Below are positions 13,883-27,398 of a stretch of DNA of 64,000 nt, piece after piece. A model generated the notes under the pieces. It was not told the origin of the DNA and searched no databases. It saw only the letters and a program-made list of their open reading frames with translations. Location of the stretch: NCBI GenBank assembly GCA_963921795.1, contig OY997651.1, forward strand, positions 43,139,356 to 43,203,355. The letters run 5' to 3'. Each line of letters opens with the position of its first letter. Position 1 is the stretch's first letter. Made by a program: the position numbers and the translations under genes. The stretch comes from Nannobrachium achirus. Its lineage: Eukaryota > Chordata > Actinopteri > Myctophiformes > Myctophidae.

Positions 13883-16800
13883 GCCCATTTTCCACAGGCC
13901 CAACACCACACCACTCCACACCACACCGCCCACTTGTGCCAGGTTTTCCACTACAAGGACCTGGGTAGAGTGGTGTGAAGGTGGTACTAAACGTGGTACT
14001 AAAAAGTATCCACTCTAGAGTAGGTCTGAGCTAGGCCAAACAGGGCCAAACACTTCATAATGACTGATCACTCACTGACTTTTCATTTAGACCACCAGGA
14101 TATAGTTGTAATACATGATAAAAGATTCTATTGTGTTATAACCACTATTATAATCTATTATAGTGTATTATAATTCTCATAGTAATACATTAAAGTTGTA
14201 CCATGTAACTTTTTTTATAAAACAAATCTTAAAATTGTCCTAACTGTTAAATCGCTAAAGTTTTAGAACACCCACTCCGTTATTTTCAGCTTCTGAAGCC
14301 TTCTCTTTATATGTTTTCTTTTTAGCAGTGACAGGGGCGGGATTTCGCGCCAAAATGACGTAATCTGCATCATCTGTATACGTTGTGTATACGTTGCCCA
14401 ATCACATCGCCGATCATGCACACATGGTACACTACCGGCCAATCACAGCTTATCTGCTATGGTCTCCAGGAAGCGCCTCCGCTTGGCTACAGTGTTTACC
14501 ATGGTGAAGGATTTTAACCTCTTAATCCACAAATCCTGGCCAGAAAATGACTTCTACCATGCGTTCTACCCCTCCACGGATTACTATCGGTCGCGGTGGT
14601 TTGCGGCGCCGCTCCGGTGGTCTGCGGCGGTGGTCCGCGACGACTCCGGCCGAAAAAAGCAATACCGCTACTGATCACTAGTTGAGCAACTTACACAGTA
14701 TAGCTTTAATACTGTATAGTGTATTATAATCACAGTTATAATCCATTATAGTGTATTATAATTTAGGATAGTTGTATTACTAATTTATATTGTATTATAA
14801 TCACAGTTAAAAGGGTCAATTTGTTTCTTACCGATAGGCCGAAGGCGAGTTCCGTAGGCAAAAAGGGGTTTTTGCCTTTTATTTTAACCTTTTGAGGCTT
14901 CCGTAGGTCTAATTTGGGATTTGCTTATACTTCTGGCTTGTACGGCCATCTCAACCAATCACAGCGACTTTACGACGTGCATGCAACATATGCATGCATC
15001 TCCCTTTCCGGGTCTGTCAGTGTCAACACTAGCCAGAGCGAGCTAAGCGGACACTGTTTGTGTCTACCGACAAAGTACACGTGAAGATGAGCTGAATGAA
15101 TGATGAAATGCAGTAGAATTAGGTTGTGATGTTACCACATCTGGGCAGTACCGTGTACAGCCTAAGATAACTGTCATAGGTGATGATTTTTCTGCATGCC
15201 ACAGGGTGCTAAACCTGACTCGAGCCCCCCTTGCGTGATTAACTACACAAATGATAAGATTAATCACAGTTATATATACAGCATATACACACACACACAC
15301 ACAGTATATACATACTGTATCTCGATCCTACTGTACATTGCGTAAAAAACAGTACTTTTTCACATCAAAGCAGTAGTGCTTTGTACACTTTTTTTTACAT
15401 TACATTTGAAATCTAATATTTTGCCTTGTTTTTGTACCACATTGAAAAGAGAAAAAACCTTGACAATGATTCACATTATTATCAGACGCACCATCAGTCT
15501 GCTCCACAGGGATGCACACGGACTCTGCAGTGTCAGTGTCCCCATCTCTTGGTCTCTCCTGCCCTGTACCGTCTAGGATGGTATCTGTAGACATTAAGGA
15601 TGATGAGAGGCATGAAAAGTACGGTAAGTAAATATTGACTACAAATAGTACCTAATAAAAACAAATTTCTCATTCATTTGAAGGCAGTATTACTGGGACT
15701 ATATGCAATGTGGCCCTCTGAAGTGAGTGTGGAAATATAGTGGTCCTCTCCGTCATCGTCATGACTGAGAGAATGAGAATGGCCTTGCCTCATTTTGGTG
15801 CACAGTGCCTAGTGTTAATTCTGATATCTAGACATATCGTAATAGCAGGCTAATATAGCCTATTCATAACAACGGTATCGATCCATGACATGGCCATTTT
15901 TAGCTAGTGGGGCTACCCCGGGCTGGTAAATAGCTAGCTGCTTAATAAAGCAATAAGCCACAAGAGGCGAGTGGTTACCGGGATAGTATACACCGGCTGA
16001 GAGGCGTTGGGAAACATGAGGCGGAGCCGAGTGTTTCCGACCCTCTATTGCAACATGAAAATCATAGCATTCCATTATTTAAAGAAAAAAGTACACTTCT
16101 CCGCCACCAGCAAGAGACATTTCCTTGTTTACCAGCCACATCCAGGAACGGAACTTACGGAAGCCAGTGTGTGTTTATAAAGTCACGTCATTCTTTTTGC
16201 CAAAAAATATGGAAACAACACTTCGATCCATACACGTTTATTTTCATCCAGATTTAGCTGCTATGTGGGTGAACATCACATCAAAAACGCTAGCATAGCA
16301 ACCTAAACTAATAGCCGAGTGGTGCCTGGAGAATAGAGGGCGCTTGTTGACTTTACAAGCCCCGCTCGGAGCCATTCAGTCACTGTCCTATGCATGCGGG
16401 CGGTGCTTAGAAGCACCCGCACGGCAGGTTTTGAAAATCAATTGCTCGCTTCTCTAGTTCAGCCTCACGGCACAGTGGAAAGAAATAACGCACCTGGCTT
16501 TGATATAAACTGATTCAAGGTGTGGGTTATAGTCTCATATACCACATACCACTTTTTATTACCTTTAATACATTACTACCCACCCCTGGTTGCAACCCTG
16601 GTTAATTACAACACAGCGTACAGTCATTCAATTTATTTGAATTAAATAATAATTTATTTGAATGTAGCTATGATGCTTCGCTGGGCCTACCCTGAATGAA
16701 GAGCTATTCGAAAGACGTCTGTTCATTATAACGGCTCGCTGGGAAAAGGAAGACATGATGACAAGACAGAAACTTCCTAAATTACTGTACTGTACTGTAA

Positions 16801-17475
16801 TTACTGTAAATGATGAAATGCAGTGGAATTAGGTTGTGATGTCACAACATCTCGGCGGTACCGTATACAGCCTAGCCTAAGATACCCGTCATAGGTCCAT
16901 CCTACTATGAACATTGTGTGAAAAACACATCAAAGCAGTAGCGCTTTGTACAATTTCTTTTACATTTGAAATCAGAATATTTTGCCTTGTTTTTGTACCA
17001 CATTGAAAAAGATAAAAAACCTTGACATTATTATCAGACGCACCATCAGTCTGGTCCATACGGATGGACTCTGCGGTGTCCCCATCTCTCTCCTGCCATG
17101 TACCGTCTGGCATGGTACCTGTAGATATTAAGGATGATGAGAGGCATGAAAAGTACGATAAGTAAATATTGACTACAAATAGTCAACCTAATAAAAACAT
17201 TTTGTTCATTCATTTGAAGGCAGTATTACTGACCACTTAAATATAGTGGCCCTCTCCATCATCAAAGTTTCCCACCCCTGAGCTAGACTGTCCATTAATA
17301 CCCTGTGCATCTTAGGCTATAGAAGTAGGTCCAATTTTTTGTATTTTTATCTTCTACTCCAAATCTCAGAGGAAAATATTGTACTTTTAAGTTACTAGTT
17401 ACTGTAGATTTTGATTATCATAACAAAACATAGGCCTACATTAACCACTTCAGCCATATACACTGTATTACGTCT
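13883..17475 (+). repeat. Array unit, direct copy 4, diverged and less deleted
   Basis: Collinear with copies 1-3 to about 16490, with more substitutions and a TTAA-element insertion at 14194. From 16495 to about 16900 it keeps sequence that copies 1-3 replaced by CA repeats, then continues with the second half-unit. It is the best guide to the ancestral unit. Confidence 0.85.
14194..14705. mobile_element. TTAA-flanked miniature element inside unit 4
   Basis: A 512-bp insertion between TTAA at 14190-14193 and TTAA at 14706-14709. Ends are imperfect inverted repeats (AAAGTTGTACCATGTAAC against AAAGCTATACTGTGTAAG). The empty site is visible in units 1-3, for example near 8790 and 11560. A TTAA target is used by piggyBac and Kolobok transposons; no transposase is present. 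Confidence 0.88.
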
Positions 17476-18770
<1,295 letters not shown>

Positions 18771-20092
18771 TTGAAAGGGTACATACTGCACAATGAGTAC
18801 TTTTACTTTTGGTACTTTAAGAACATTCTCATGCTAATATTTTTGCACTTTTACTCAAGTAATTGTTGGAAATGTACTTTTAACAGTGTAGCCTATTTCT
18901 ACATTGCAGTAATGATACTTTAAAGTATCTGCAGTAATAGTGTGAGAGCAATGCTATGCTAGCTATGTTTTAGCCCTGCAACGACCTCACCTCAACCTGA
19001 GCAGTTTAGCCAATTTGCCGCTTATGTCTACATAAACGTTCAGATTTCAGAAATAAAGTGCTTATGGGCTCACGGATGTCACAATATGGTACGCTCAAGC
19101 AGAATTACCCCTATCTTCCGTATTGTTTAATAAGAAGTATTTTGTGTACTGCACTCTGAATGATACATTAAAACATAAAAACACAACACAACCGATCGGA
19201 TTAAAATGCTTCTTATTAAGAATACGGACGATACGGGTAATAATACGGTTTATCATTATCACTTATAATTGAGTTATTCCCTCATTTTGGTGCACAGTGC
19301 CTAGCGTTAATTCTGATATAGATATATCGTAATAGCAGGCTAATATAGCCTAGTCATTAGTCATAGCAATGAGCTTGCTGACATCATGACATGGTCATTT
19401 TTAGCTATAGTGCTAGTGCTGCTAACGGCTCTGCTCTAGCTGCTAAAAACAGCTTTTTATTACCTCGCATTATTATTACCATTGCATTGCTAATACTACT
19501 CACCACTGGTTGCGACCCGGTCATTCAATTTATTTGACTTAAATAATAATGTATTTTAATGTCGCTATATGATGCTCGCCGGACTTACCCTAGAGAGATA
19601 TGCGACAGACGTCTGTCCAGTATTATGGCTCGCGGGGGAAAGGAAAACATCCTGTAATTACTTCCTCGAATCCCCCCCAGTTTTTGTTTTTTTGTTTTTT
19701 TAATAAATCTTACCAATCAAGTCTGGCTGTCACCTACTGTCTGAGCATGTGACTCACGTGTCACTGTTTGTCTGAAGCTGCTGCATGCCCTCAGTGCTAA
19801 AAATAGAATGGAATGAGGGCGGCCGGGTGGGGGGCGTGGTGAACGATGAAGGAATGCTTTGAAAAATCATCATTGGTCAGGATTGTTACTAGGTAGATTT
19901 GTAGCCCTGCATGTCTCGTACAAAAGTAACTAACTAATGTTATCAAATTAATGAAGTGGGGTAAAAGTACAATATTTGGATCCAAGATGTAGTGGAGTAG
20001 AAGTAAAAGTACTGGAAATTGGAATTACTCAGGTAAAATACAAATAACTCAAAAGTACTTACAGTACAGTAAGGTACTTTACACCACTGGTT
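18771..20092. other. Intergenic stretch of old transposon pieces
   Basis: No gene seen. The right end, about 19975-20092, is the end of an hAT-type miniature element (GTACTTTACACCACTG) of the same family that forms a lectin intron at 28923. Poly-T near 19680-19700. The rest is AT-rich and unassigned. Confidence 0.6.
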
Positions 20093-20101
20093 GTTTGGCA
20101 A

Positions 20102-20114
20102 CCAATTGGCCAAT
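20102..20114 (+). promoter_or_regulatory. Two CCAAT boxes upstream of cskmt
   Basis: CCAAT at 20102-20106 and 20110-20114, 74-86 bp before the start codon and about 10 bp after the end of an hAT-type element. No TATA box is visible. Role as promoter is inferred from motif and position only. Confidence 0.4.
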
Positions 20115-20187
20115 CACAGTCCAGCCGGCCATCCAGGCTATGGGATCTCAAGTTGCCCGTCAAAGCCAAAGCCAGGCAGCATCCAGC

Positions 20188-22514
20188 ATGGCTCTGTTCT
20201 CTATCAAACTAGCATGTTTACACAGGCTGCTGTGGAAAGCTAAAGCCGTGACAGTGGCATCATGTATGCGGCAGCATTCTACTCTTATAGGTACGTCTGA
20301 ATCATGTAGTTTTCATTTGTTTACCCTCTTGACTTGAGTACGATCACAAACATAAAATGCAAGCTAGCTAACAACATTAGCTAGCTATCATGTCACTATT
20401 AATCAGCTATTAATAGGTCACTGGGTTTTGGCAACCTTAAACCACGGGTGACAACCATGGTGACAACATTGGCACAGAGAAGGGTGAACTCATTTTTATA
20501 TGAAAAGTGCTAGGATCTCCTTTTGGTTGACCTTGTAGTGTACCAGTGAACTGTACCGTCATGAAACTGTACCTTTTTTCCGTGCAAACTTCGAATAAAG
20601 TCTTCAATCAATCAAGTCAATCACAGGCACACTCTGACATATAGTGTGAGAGAGTTTTTTTTTGTATTGAAGATAACAACAAAATGTTTAGTCAGTTCAG
20701 GGTTTCCTGCAGGAAAAAGTCTTGACCAGGGGGGATCTCATGGCGCACGAGCTTGCGCGTGTGCCGAAAATCTTTGATAATTAATTATTTAATTCAAGTA
20801 ATTAATTCACTTAATTTGTAATATAAATTCTTAATTTTGCCCTATAAAAAACACATGAATGTGCCCATGATGACGGAAAACACAACTAAATTAATTCCCT
20901 TATTTTAGACTAATTCTTATTTTTGCCCTCAACATAAAAGGAGAGGTTGACTCTTGTCTCTTGGCCAGGGGGGACAGATTTTAGGCCAGGGGGCCCCCCT
21001 GGCCAATAAAGTGCTGCAGGAAACCCTGCAGTTAAATTAATTAATTAATCATCAGATCCATCCTGATGTGAAAGAAAATATTATTTTAAAGAAAGAAAAA
21101 AAAAAAAAAAACAACAGGTTGTTATATACATGGGCCATCAAAATCAATTGGAGATATTACATTATTGTACATTAATGAAACTTAATGTTGAGCTGACACA
21201 CTGACAAACAAGAAAATGACAACATGGCAAAAAGGATGCTTGCTGATCCCTGGTTTATTGCGACTGTAGGTCACAGTTTACTATCAGAACCGCCACATCT
21301 TGTCCGTGTCTGTCCGGACGGCCGGTCGGGTAACGCTTGTCTTTCTTGTTGATTGACTCTCACGCTCTGACATCACGCTCTGTCATCACTGTGATGTCTT
21401 GGGAACAAAATCCCTTTCATTGCCATATATGGAGATCCCTATAGCTGTGATGCAAGGGGAACCAAATCCCTTTTATGCCCATATATGGAGATCCCTGTGA
21501 TTCCAGGGGAACCTGTAATGTCAGGGGAACCAAATCCCTTTTGCCACATATGGAGATCCCTGTGATTCCAGGGGAACCAAATCCCTTTGGCCAGATGGCC
21601 AAGACATGGCACAACCTCGCCCTAAGCTTTTCGCCCTTAGGCGTCTTACTGGCGCCTACTGTAAACTCTTACACTATGTTGTTTGAGTTCGGTTTCATAC
21701 CAATTCTAACAATATAGTTTTAGATCTGTGCAGTTGTTTTGAGCTCTGTCTGGCAGGGTATTCGCATTTCAGGAAAAGTATATACTTTTAAAATGATCCA
21801 TTTCCTTTTGCATCTTAATTTATAGCTGAACTCATTGAAAACATGGACAAGAAAGCGACCTGGGACCGCTTCTACACCGAAAACAGCAGCGCCGCGCCAA
21901 CCTTCAAGAACTTCGAGTGGTTCTTTGGTTTCGACTCGGTCCGCAGCTTCATCCTGCCGACCCTGCAGTCTCAGTCTCAGTCCCAGTCGGGTGCCTCGCT
22001 CCGAGTCCTGGACCTGGGCTGTGGCACCTCCGCCGTGGGGCCTTGCATATACAAACACTCGCCCGTCGCCGTCCACGTCACCTGCGCGGACATCTCGCCC
22101 GTAGCCGTGGGTCTCATGCAGGCGCAGGCGCGAGCCCAGACCCTAGAACCTCAGAACCCGCGCTCTCGGCTGGAGTTCTTGGAGCTGGACTGCACGGAGC
22201 TCCACGGACATTACGGGTCCGGCGGTTTGGACCTCGTCGTGGACAAGGGCACCATAGACGCCTTGTTGAGGTCCCGGGAAGGGAGCGGGAAGGCCAGCCG
22301 CGTGCTGGGCCAGTGCCTCAGGGTTCTGCAGAGCTCCTCCGGGGCCCTGCTTCAGTTCTCTGACGAGGACCCGGACGCCAGACTGCCGTGGCTGGAGACG
22401 GAGGCGCGGGGACAGGCGGGGCTGGCCGCCACCGTGACGGTGCATGACGTGGGGGAGTTGCGGGGAGTGTGCTACTACTGTTACCAAGTCATTCCCCACC
22501 CTACTGCTGTATAG
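20188..22514 (+). CDS. cskmt: Citrate synthase-lysine N-methyltransferase, mitochondrial
   Basis: Two coding exons, 20188-20290 and 21826-22514, joined in phase 1 to give 263 aa. In mammals this enzyme (CSKMT, formerly METTL12) uses S-adenosylmethionine to methylate a lysine of citrate synthase in the mitochondrial matrix. Exon 1 codes 34 residues rich in K, R, L and A with no acidic residue, a typical mitochondrial targeting sequence. Exon 2 carries the methyltransferase fold: WFFGFDSV near residue 66, the cofactor-binding motif VLDLGCGTS at 95-103, DISPVAV near 123, VVDKGTIDAL at 172-181, QFSDEDPDARLPWLE near 211 and a C-terminal TVTVHDVGELRG. These blocks match the CSKMT subgroup rather than general METTL proteins. 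A QSQSQSQS run at about 82-89 looks lineage-specific. Donor GTACGT, acceptor TTTATAG. Exon 2 is much more GC-rich than its surroundings. Length fits the family. Confidence 0.9.
20510..20625 (+). repeat. 3' tail of a retroelement, ending in TCAA repeats
   Basis: Contains GTACCAGTGAACTGTACC and AATAAAGTCTTCAATCAATC. The same tail recurs at 24162-24240, 26770-26850, 34134-34240 and 60865-60935 in both orientations. A short simple-sequence tail is typical of LINEs and their SINE partners; the family is not identified. Confidence 0.7.
20698..21028. mobile_element. hAT-like miniature element in cskmt intron
   Basis: Inverted ends CAGGGTTTCCTGCAGGAAA and its complement, flanked by a CAGTT direct repeat at 20693-20697 and 21029-21033. 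The 5-bp repeat is shorter than the usual 8 bp of hAT, possibly through decay. Confidence 0.7.
21250..21655. mobile_element. Dispersed element with CCATATATGG words
   Basis: Runs from a TTGCGACTGTAGGTCACAG-like end to a GCCCTTAGGCGTCTTA-like end; the same two ends occur near 43000 and 44225. Contains CCATATATGG at 21423 and 21479. Lies in the cskmt intron. No TIR-coded protein seen. Confidence 0.6.
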
Positions 22515-23330
22515 TTACTGTTTTGTTGAATTTGTTCATTGTCGTGTAGTTGACTGGGGAGTAAACGCGTTGTGTAACTTTGCAGCTCATTTTCTTCTTT
22601 TCTTGACTCAAACGAAGAATGTTGCTCTCATCTTTCCTTTATTGCGCAAATCCGGCGCATGTTGTGGATGTGGAAGTGAAATATATATATTGTTACTTTC
22701 CTATGTAAAGTATGAAGCACAGGTGAACAGTCTGTTGTCCCTTGTTGAGTACAGCTTGTACAGCTAATATCCGTTGATACAGTCACAAACATTTCAAATA
22801 GATTTTCTGCAAAGATACTTAGTGTCACGCAAAAACAGGAAGGAGCCTGGTATAGAGCCGGGGAGACTCCGGCCAGCTAAATAATGGGGTTTAAGTGGTT
22901 AAGATGAAATCTTGCACTTCTTAATATTTATGCCTGTGTCATGAATGTGGGTCATTGCAGCTCTGTTCATTAACGCTCCCCATACTTCTTCTGTAGTCAT
23001 CCTTTTTGGCCCCATCCTCCAGTGCTCAGGTGGGTAAAACTCAACAGAACTGGTTGGCCTACTCTTATCAATGAGTACCATTCAGAATGTCCTTGAATAT
23101 AAGCACAGTAGTATGTCCACTGGCAAAACAAAATGATGGCATTTTAAGTCGTCGCTCCTTCCACATGTGATAGCATAGGCAGTAGTAGCGTTATAAAATG
23201 CAGAATCTAACTGCACACCATGTTAGTTTACAGCCTGGTGATGTGAGGTTAACAGCTGCTATAATAATTCAACATCAGTAAGACCTGATCCAATCTGGAA
23301 GCGAACATGGATGTCTGTACTAGTTTTCAA
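22515..23330. other. 3' flank of cskmt
   Basis: Presumed 3' untranslated region followed by unassigned sequence. I see no clear AATAAA within 300 bp of the stop and no further gene. Confidence 0.5.
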
Positions 23331-23807
23331 CAAGGGTCTTCAACAGGGGGTCCGGGACTACTAGGGGGTCCTCAGAGATTACTGCAGGGGGTCCTCCAAA
23401 TCTTTGTGTGATTGAAACTTTTCTCTCCTTTTTTATATTAACCACTTGAACCCTAGCGTCCAAATTCTGAGAACTTTTGTCAAAAATAGCAGATCTACAA
23501 GCTCACAACGCCTCGCAGTGCAAGGCGTTGTGAGCTTGTAGATCTACTATTTTCAGCAAAGAGGTTTGGTGTACTGTAGAGGGGGAAAAGAGCAGACTAA
23601 GTACAGAGGGAAAGGTCATGTTTATTAAGTATTGATGGTTCACTTGGTTAAATATCTGAACACAAATTGACATGAATCCAAAATACACTGATGATTGTGC
23701 TGTCAAATAATGAAACTATATGGAATCTATGAACAGGTTGTAGGGGTCCTTGCATCATCTCTCTCTCAACTAAGGCGTCCTTGGCCTGAAAACGTTGAAG
23801 ACCCCTG
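23331..23807. mobile_element. hAT-type miniature element with 8-bp duplication
   Basis: Ends resemble AGGGTCTTCAAC and GTTGAAGACCCCTG; flanked by GTTTTCAA at 23323-23330 and 23808-23815. The 8-bp duplication is diagnostic of hAT. A recurrent hairpin sits inside at 23483-23553. Confidence 0.88.
23483..23553. repeat. Recurrent hairpin, copy 1
   Basis: Arms AATAGCAGATCTACAAGCTC and its near complement, with a further CAACGCCTCGCA stem towards the loop. Confidence 0.9.
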
Positions 23808-23913
23808 GTTTTCAATATAGGTATTATTTCGTGCTTGGGTTTTCTCATCAATTAAAACATTATTATCAGAAATGTTATGAAATGTCTCCATTTAAGGGGT
23901 TCAAAAATGCTAG

Positions 23914-23988
23914 CCCCTTTTGGAACCCTGAATACCTTTTTTGTATTTGGGATGAAAAAAATATATATATTCAGGGTTCCAAAAGGGG
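23914..23988. repeat. Short perfect hairpin
   Basis: CCCCTTTTGGAACCCTGAAT and its complement around an A/T-rich loop. Unrelated to the recurrent hairpin family. Confidence 0.8.
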
Positions 23989-24161
23989 ATACAAAAATGC
24001 CAGAGTAGTGTGGATGCTTTAAGTGCGTACTGTAGCAAAAATCAGGCCATGTGTTTTCAAACTAAAACAGCCCTATTCGCACTGGATTAAAATAACAAAC
24101 GTCCTGTGTAGTTAATATTGCACATGACCAGGATTCCCATGGTAATACTAGTCCCATGAGA

Positions 24162-24240
24162 ATTGATTGATTGATTGAAGACTATTAGAGGTTTGCCTAG
24201 GAAAAGGTATATGACAGTACAGTTCACTGGTACAATGTCA
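24162..24240 (-). repeat. Retroelement 3' tail, second copy
   Basis: Starts with a TTGATTGATTGAAG tail on the plus strand and continues into the CAGTTCACTGGTAC block shared with 20510-20625. Confidence 0.7.
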
Positions 24241-24679
24241 ACTAAAGGATTAGGACACACATTAAAAGAAAACCTTTGTCTTGTTTAGGGCTTTAGTGTG
24301 GTTGTGGCTGTACTCACATACAGCATGCAAGGATGCATCATTTACATTCCAAGATTGGTACAGAATTACCATAGACCATCAGTGGTGCAGGTTCATCTGG
24401 GGACAGCATTACCACACACAGGGTTTGCTGTTATAACAAAAACAAATCCGTGAAGAGAAGCGGCACAAGAAATCCTGCTTAATTTAAATGTTTTGAATAA
24501 GAAATGATTACTTCTCGAGAATAATTTGTTTGCCTATCTTTCCCTTGGCCTGTATGGAATGAACTTATAAAGCAGTGGTTCTCAACCAGTGGTCCGGGCA
24601 CCACCAGTGGTCCTTGTGGAGGTTCCAGGTGGTCCCCAGTTAAATGATGGAAGAGTTGGTAATGGACCCTCATAGATCG

Positions 24680-24914
24680 TTAAAGGAGAAGTAAGACAAA
24701 AATGTGATAACAATAAAATGTACCCTCATTCGTTCCGGATGGGGACCCATTTCGAAACGGGTCCCCATCCGGAATCAATGGGGGTAAATTTACTCGAATC
24801 ACATTTTTGTCTTAGGAATGTGACAAAAAACTAAAAATATTATTGAACTCTACTCTCCATGGCATGAGTAATCAATAGAAAAAAAGTCATTTTGGGGGTG
24901 AACTACTCCTTTAA
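24680..24914. mobile_element. TTAA-flanked miniature element
   Basis: TTAAAGGAGAAGT at the left and ACTACTCCTTTAA at the right; the inside is largely palindromic, with a perfect 42-bp hairpin at about 24736-24777 built on GGATGGGGACCC. Confidence 0.8.
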
Positions 24915-25499
24915 CTCTTGAGAGTCCATTTCATTTAGATTTGACTACATTCTACATTACCTATATTTACAAGAAGTCTACACAATTAGAGAAGGTAAAA
25001 TAATTGTTATCAACTTACAGTACCACATCAATACAATACAACTATGACACAATATCTCACTGTCGTAGCCTACTGTATAGGCAAAGCACTGTGAAAATGC
25101 ACTGAAAATGTGTTTGACATTAGCTTCCATAGCATTAGTAGGAGCTTCTAAAACTATGGATCAGAGCTACTTTGACTGCCATAATAATAGCAAATGTGTT
25201 ATTCATAGCCTAAATTGAGATTAGCCTACATATATGTATTCTTCATTATTCATTGTGATCCCAGCTAGTCTTCCTTTATTTTTTGTTAATAGAATCAATT
25301 AAAAACATTTAACTAATTGGATACCTAATGCAAACCAGTGCTTTCATTGGAGCGACAAGTTCAGTCTTATGGTGAACAGTGGAATATATTGTAAAGGCAT
25401 GGGCCTACTGTGAATGATGGTAACAGAATTAAAATAGAATTGAATAAAAATCATTCATGTAGGCATGCAGGACACTAGGCAGCTTCATCAGTCTTGACT

Positions 25500-25521
25500 T
25501 TTTTTTTTTTTTTTTTTTTTT
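25500..25521 (+). repeat. Poly-T tract
   Basis: About 22 T in a row, possibly the poly-A tail of an old retroelement on the minus strand. Sequence from 24915 to here shows no gene. Confidence 0.9.
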
Positions 25522-25638
25522 ACTAAACTAGATGTTCTAACAATGCGTCCATCTTCAACCACTTATCCGGAATCAGGTCACAGGGGGTAACAGTTACAAC
25601 AGAGAGCTCCAGTCACTTCTCCTTCCAGAGCAACATTA

Positions 25639-26012
25639 TAGGGGTGTAATGATATAGTAACTGTATCGAAATATCGTTTTTAACTTAAAAAATCTAAGTA
25701 TATCGAAATGAAAACGGCTAAAATCGAATCGTATCGTTTTATTTTGTATCGTATCCAATCGGCAGTGAAAAGAATCGATTGTATCGATACTACCTACTTG
25801 TGCATTGTATTTAGCATTTTTAAGAAGAAAACATTTTAAGGAGGGGTTTAATTACTTTTCCTTTCCATATAGCTACACTGGTCTATTGATAAATGTGTGT
25901 AATCTCGTATCATATCACCATGAATGAACCAATATTGTCCATGTATCGTATCGTCAACCATGTATTCGCGATATGTATCGAATCGCTGTTAAAATGTATC
26001 GTTACACCCCTA
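25639..26012. mobile_element. hAT-type miniature element, 374 bp
   Basis: Inverted ends TAGGGGTGTAA and TTACACCCCTA with an exact 8-bp duplication CAACATTA at 25631-25638 and 26013-26020. The inside repeats ATCG-rich words. Confidence 0.9.
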
Positions 26013-26187
26013 CAACATTAGCAACTTCCTCCTGGAGGGATCCCTAGGCGTTCTAAGGCCAGTGTGGAGATTATAATCCCCCCCATCTGTTCCTTATTGG
26101 TCTGCCAGGGGGTCTCCTTCCAGTGGGACGCAAACTATGTGTTCTTTGTGGGCACTGGTAGATTGCTTACATTGCATAAGGCTGGGT

Positions 26188-26567
26188 TAGGGCTGTCACG
26201 ATTTGACATTTTACATGACGATTAATTGTCACTCAAATAATTGGCGATTAACGATTTAATTGTGTTTTTGTCGTTGGTAGGCTTTGAAGTTGCACATGGC
26301 AGATATGACACATAACCTAAATATACAATGAAATTACTGACATATTTGACAACTTTATACTTAAAAAAGAACATTGATAGTGGAAATAACCGATCTACAA
26401 GCTCACAACGCGTCGCATTGCGACGCGTTGTGAGCTTGTAGATCTGCTATTTCCACTATTTTTGAAATATATGAACATTTTTCAACATGGAAACGATTAT
26501 GAAAAATAATCACGATTTTGTCAAATAATCACGATTAGACGATTATGTAATAATTGTGACAGCCCTA
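26188..26567. mobile_element. hAT-type miniature element, 380 bp
   Basis: Inverted ends TAGGGCTGTCAC and GTGACAGCCCTA with an exact 8-bp duplication GGCTGGGT at 26180-26187 and 26568-26575. Carries recurrent hairpin copy 2 near its centre. Confidence 0.92.
26377..26459. repeat. Recurrent hairpin, copy 2
   Basis: 83 bp; arms match almost throughout, with copy-specific ends ATAGTGGAAATA and TATTTCCACTAT and a CGCGTCGC/GCGACGCG inner stem. Confidence 0.93.
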
Positions 26568-26769
26568 GGCTGGGTACCACAGTATGGATTTTAAATTAGT
26601 CATTTAGTCAAGTCGTGGAAGCCCCAAGGTGAACATTTACCTCTGCTGCATTTCTTTTTTCCTACGATATTTCTTTCTGCAGAGTATTGTGTTTTATTTG
26701 TCTGTCATTCAATGTTGAGTTTAAATATGGACCCCAATGTAAACATATGTTTTGTGGTGTCTATCCTTT

Positions 26770-26850
26770 TAGCTTGTACCAGTGAACTGTACTTACTGTC
26801 ATGTACCTTTTCCTATGCAAAGTTGCAAACCTTAAATAAAATCCTCAATT
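26770..26850 (+). repeat. Retroelement 3' tail, third copy
   Basis: Contains TTGTACCAGTGAACTGTAC and an AATAAA-containing end. Confidence 0.65.
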
Positions 26851-27329
26851 TTATTTAAGGTAAACTTGTACATTTAGAACGCAGAAGAAAGATGAAACGA
26901 CCACAGCTAAAATAATTGAATGATGATGCTACTGTATTGATGAGGTTGGATCATCAATACTCTCAAAATTCCTGTAGTGATACCCTTGGCTTTATGTTGG
27001 CCACTAAGTATCTTTGAATATATCCCAAACATCATCTGTTTTGACATTTTAAACATTTGCAGAATAACAAAAACATGTCCTGTTTCACTGATACAATGAT
27101 GTTTTAAATTTTCCCTAAACACAATTGCAAATGCCGTCAGTACTAATGAAGTAAGTAAATGTTATTGATAAAGCACATGTAAAACATCAGGCGTGGACTA
27201 ACGTGCTGTTGTAGAATACACATTTACATGGGATGAAGGCGTATCTGAAGATTGCAAGCTCTCTGTGGGTAGAAATATACTCACATGAGGGGACAGTAGT
27301 CTGCACCTGACCTCTCAGTCAGAAGGAGG

Positions 27330-27398
27330 ACGGGACACTGCTCACAGCATCTTTACACCATGATGAAAGAGGAAGCAGCATAGACAGTTTCAACCTTG
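27330..27398 (+). other. Probable 5' untranslated exon of the C-type lectin
   Basis: Ends in CAACCTTG followed by a strong donor GTGAGTA at 27399, 444 bp before the coding start exon. It contains stop codons in all useful frames, so it would be non-coding. The 5' edge is a guess; no TATA box is evident. Confidence 0.45.

Noticed and set aside
14459-14674. 71-codon frame within the TTAA element
   Set aside because: It lies in a short non-autonomous element and shows no transposase motif.
22143-22499. 118-codon frame antisense to cskmt
   Set aside because: A shadow of a GC-rich coding exon; the plus strand has clear methyltransferase motifs.
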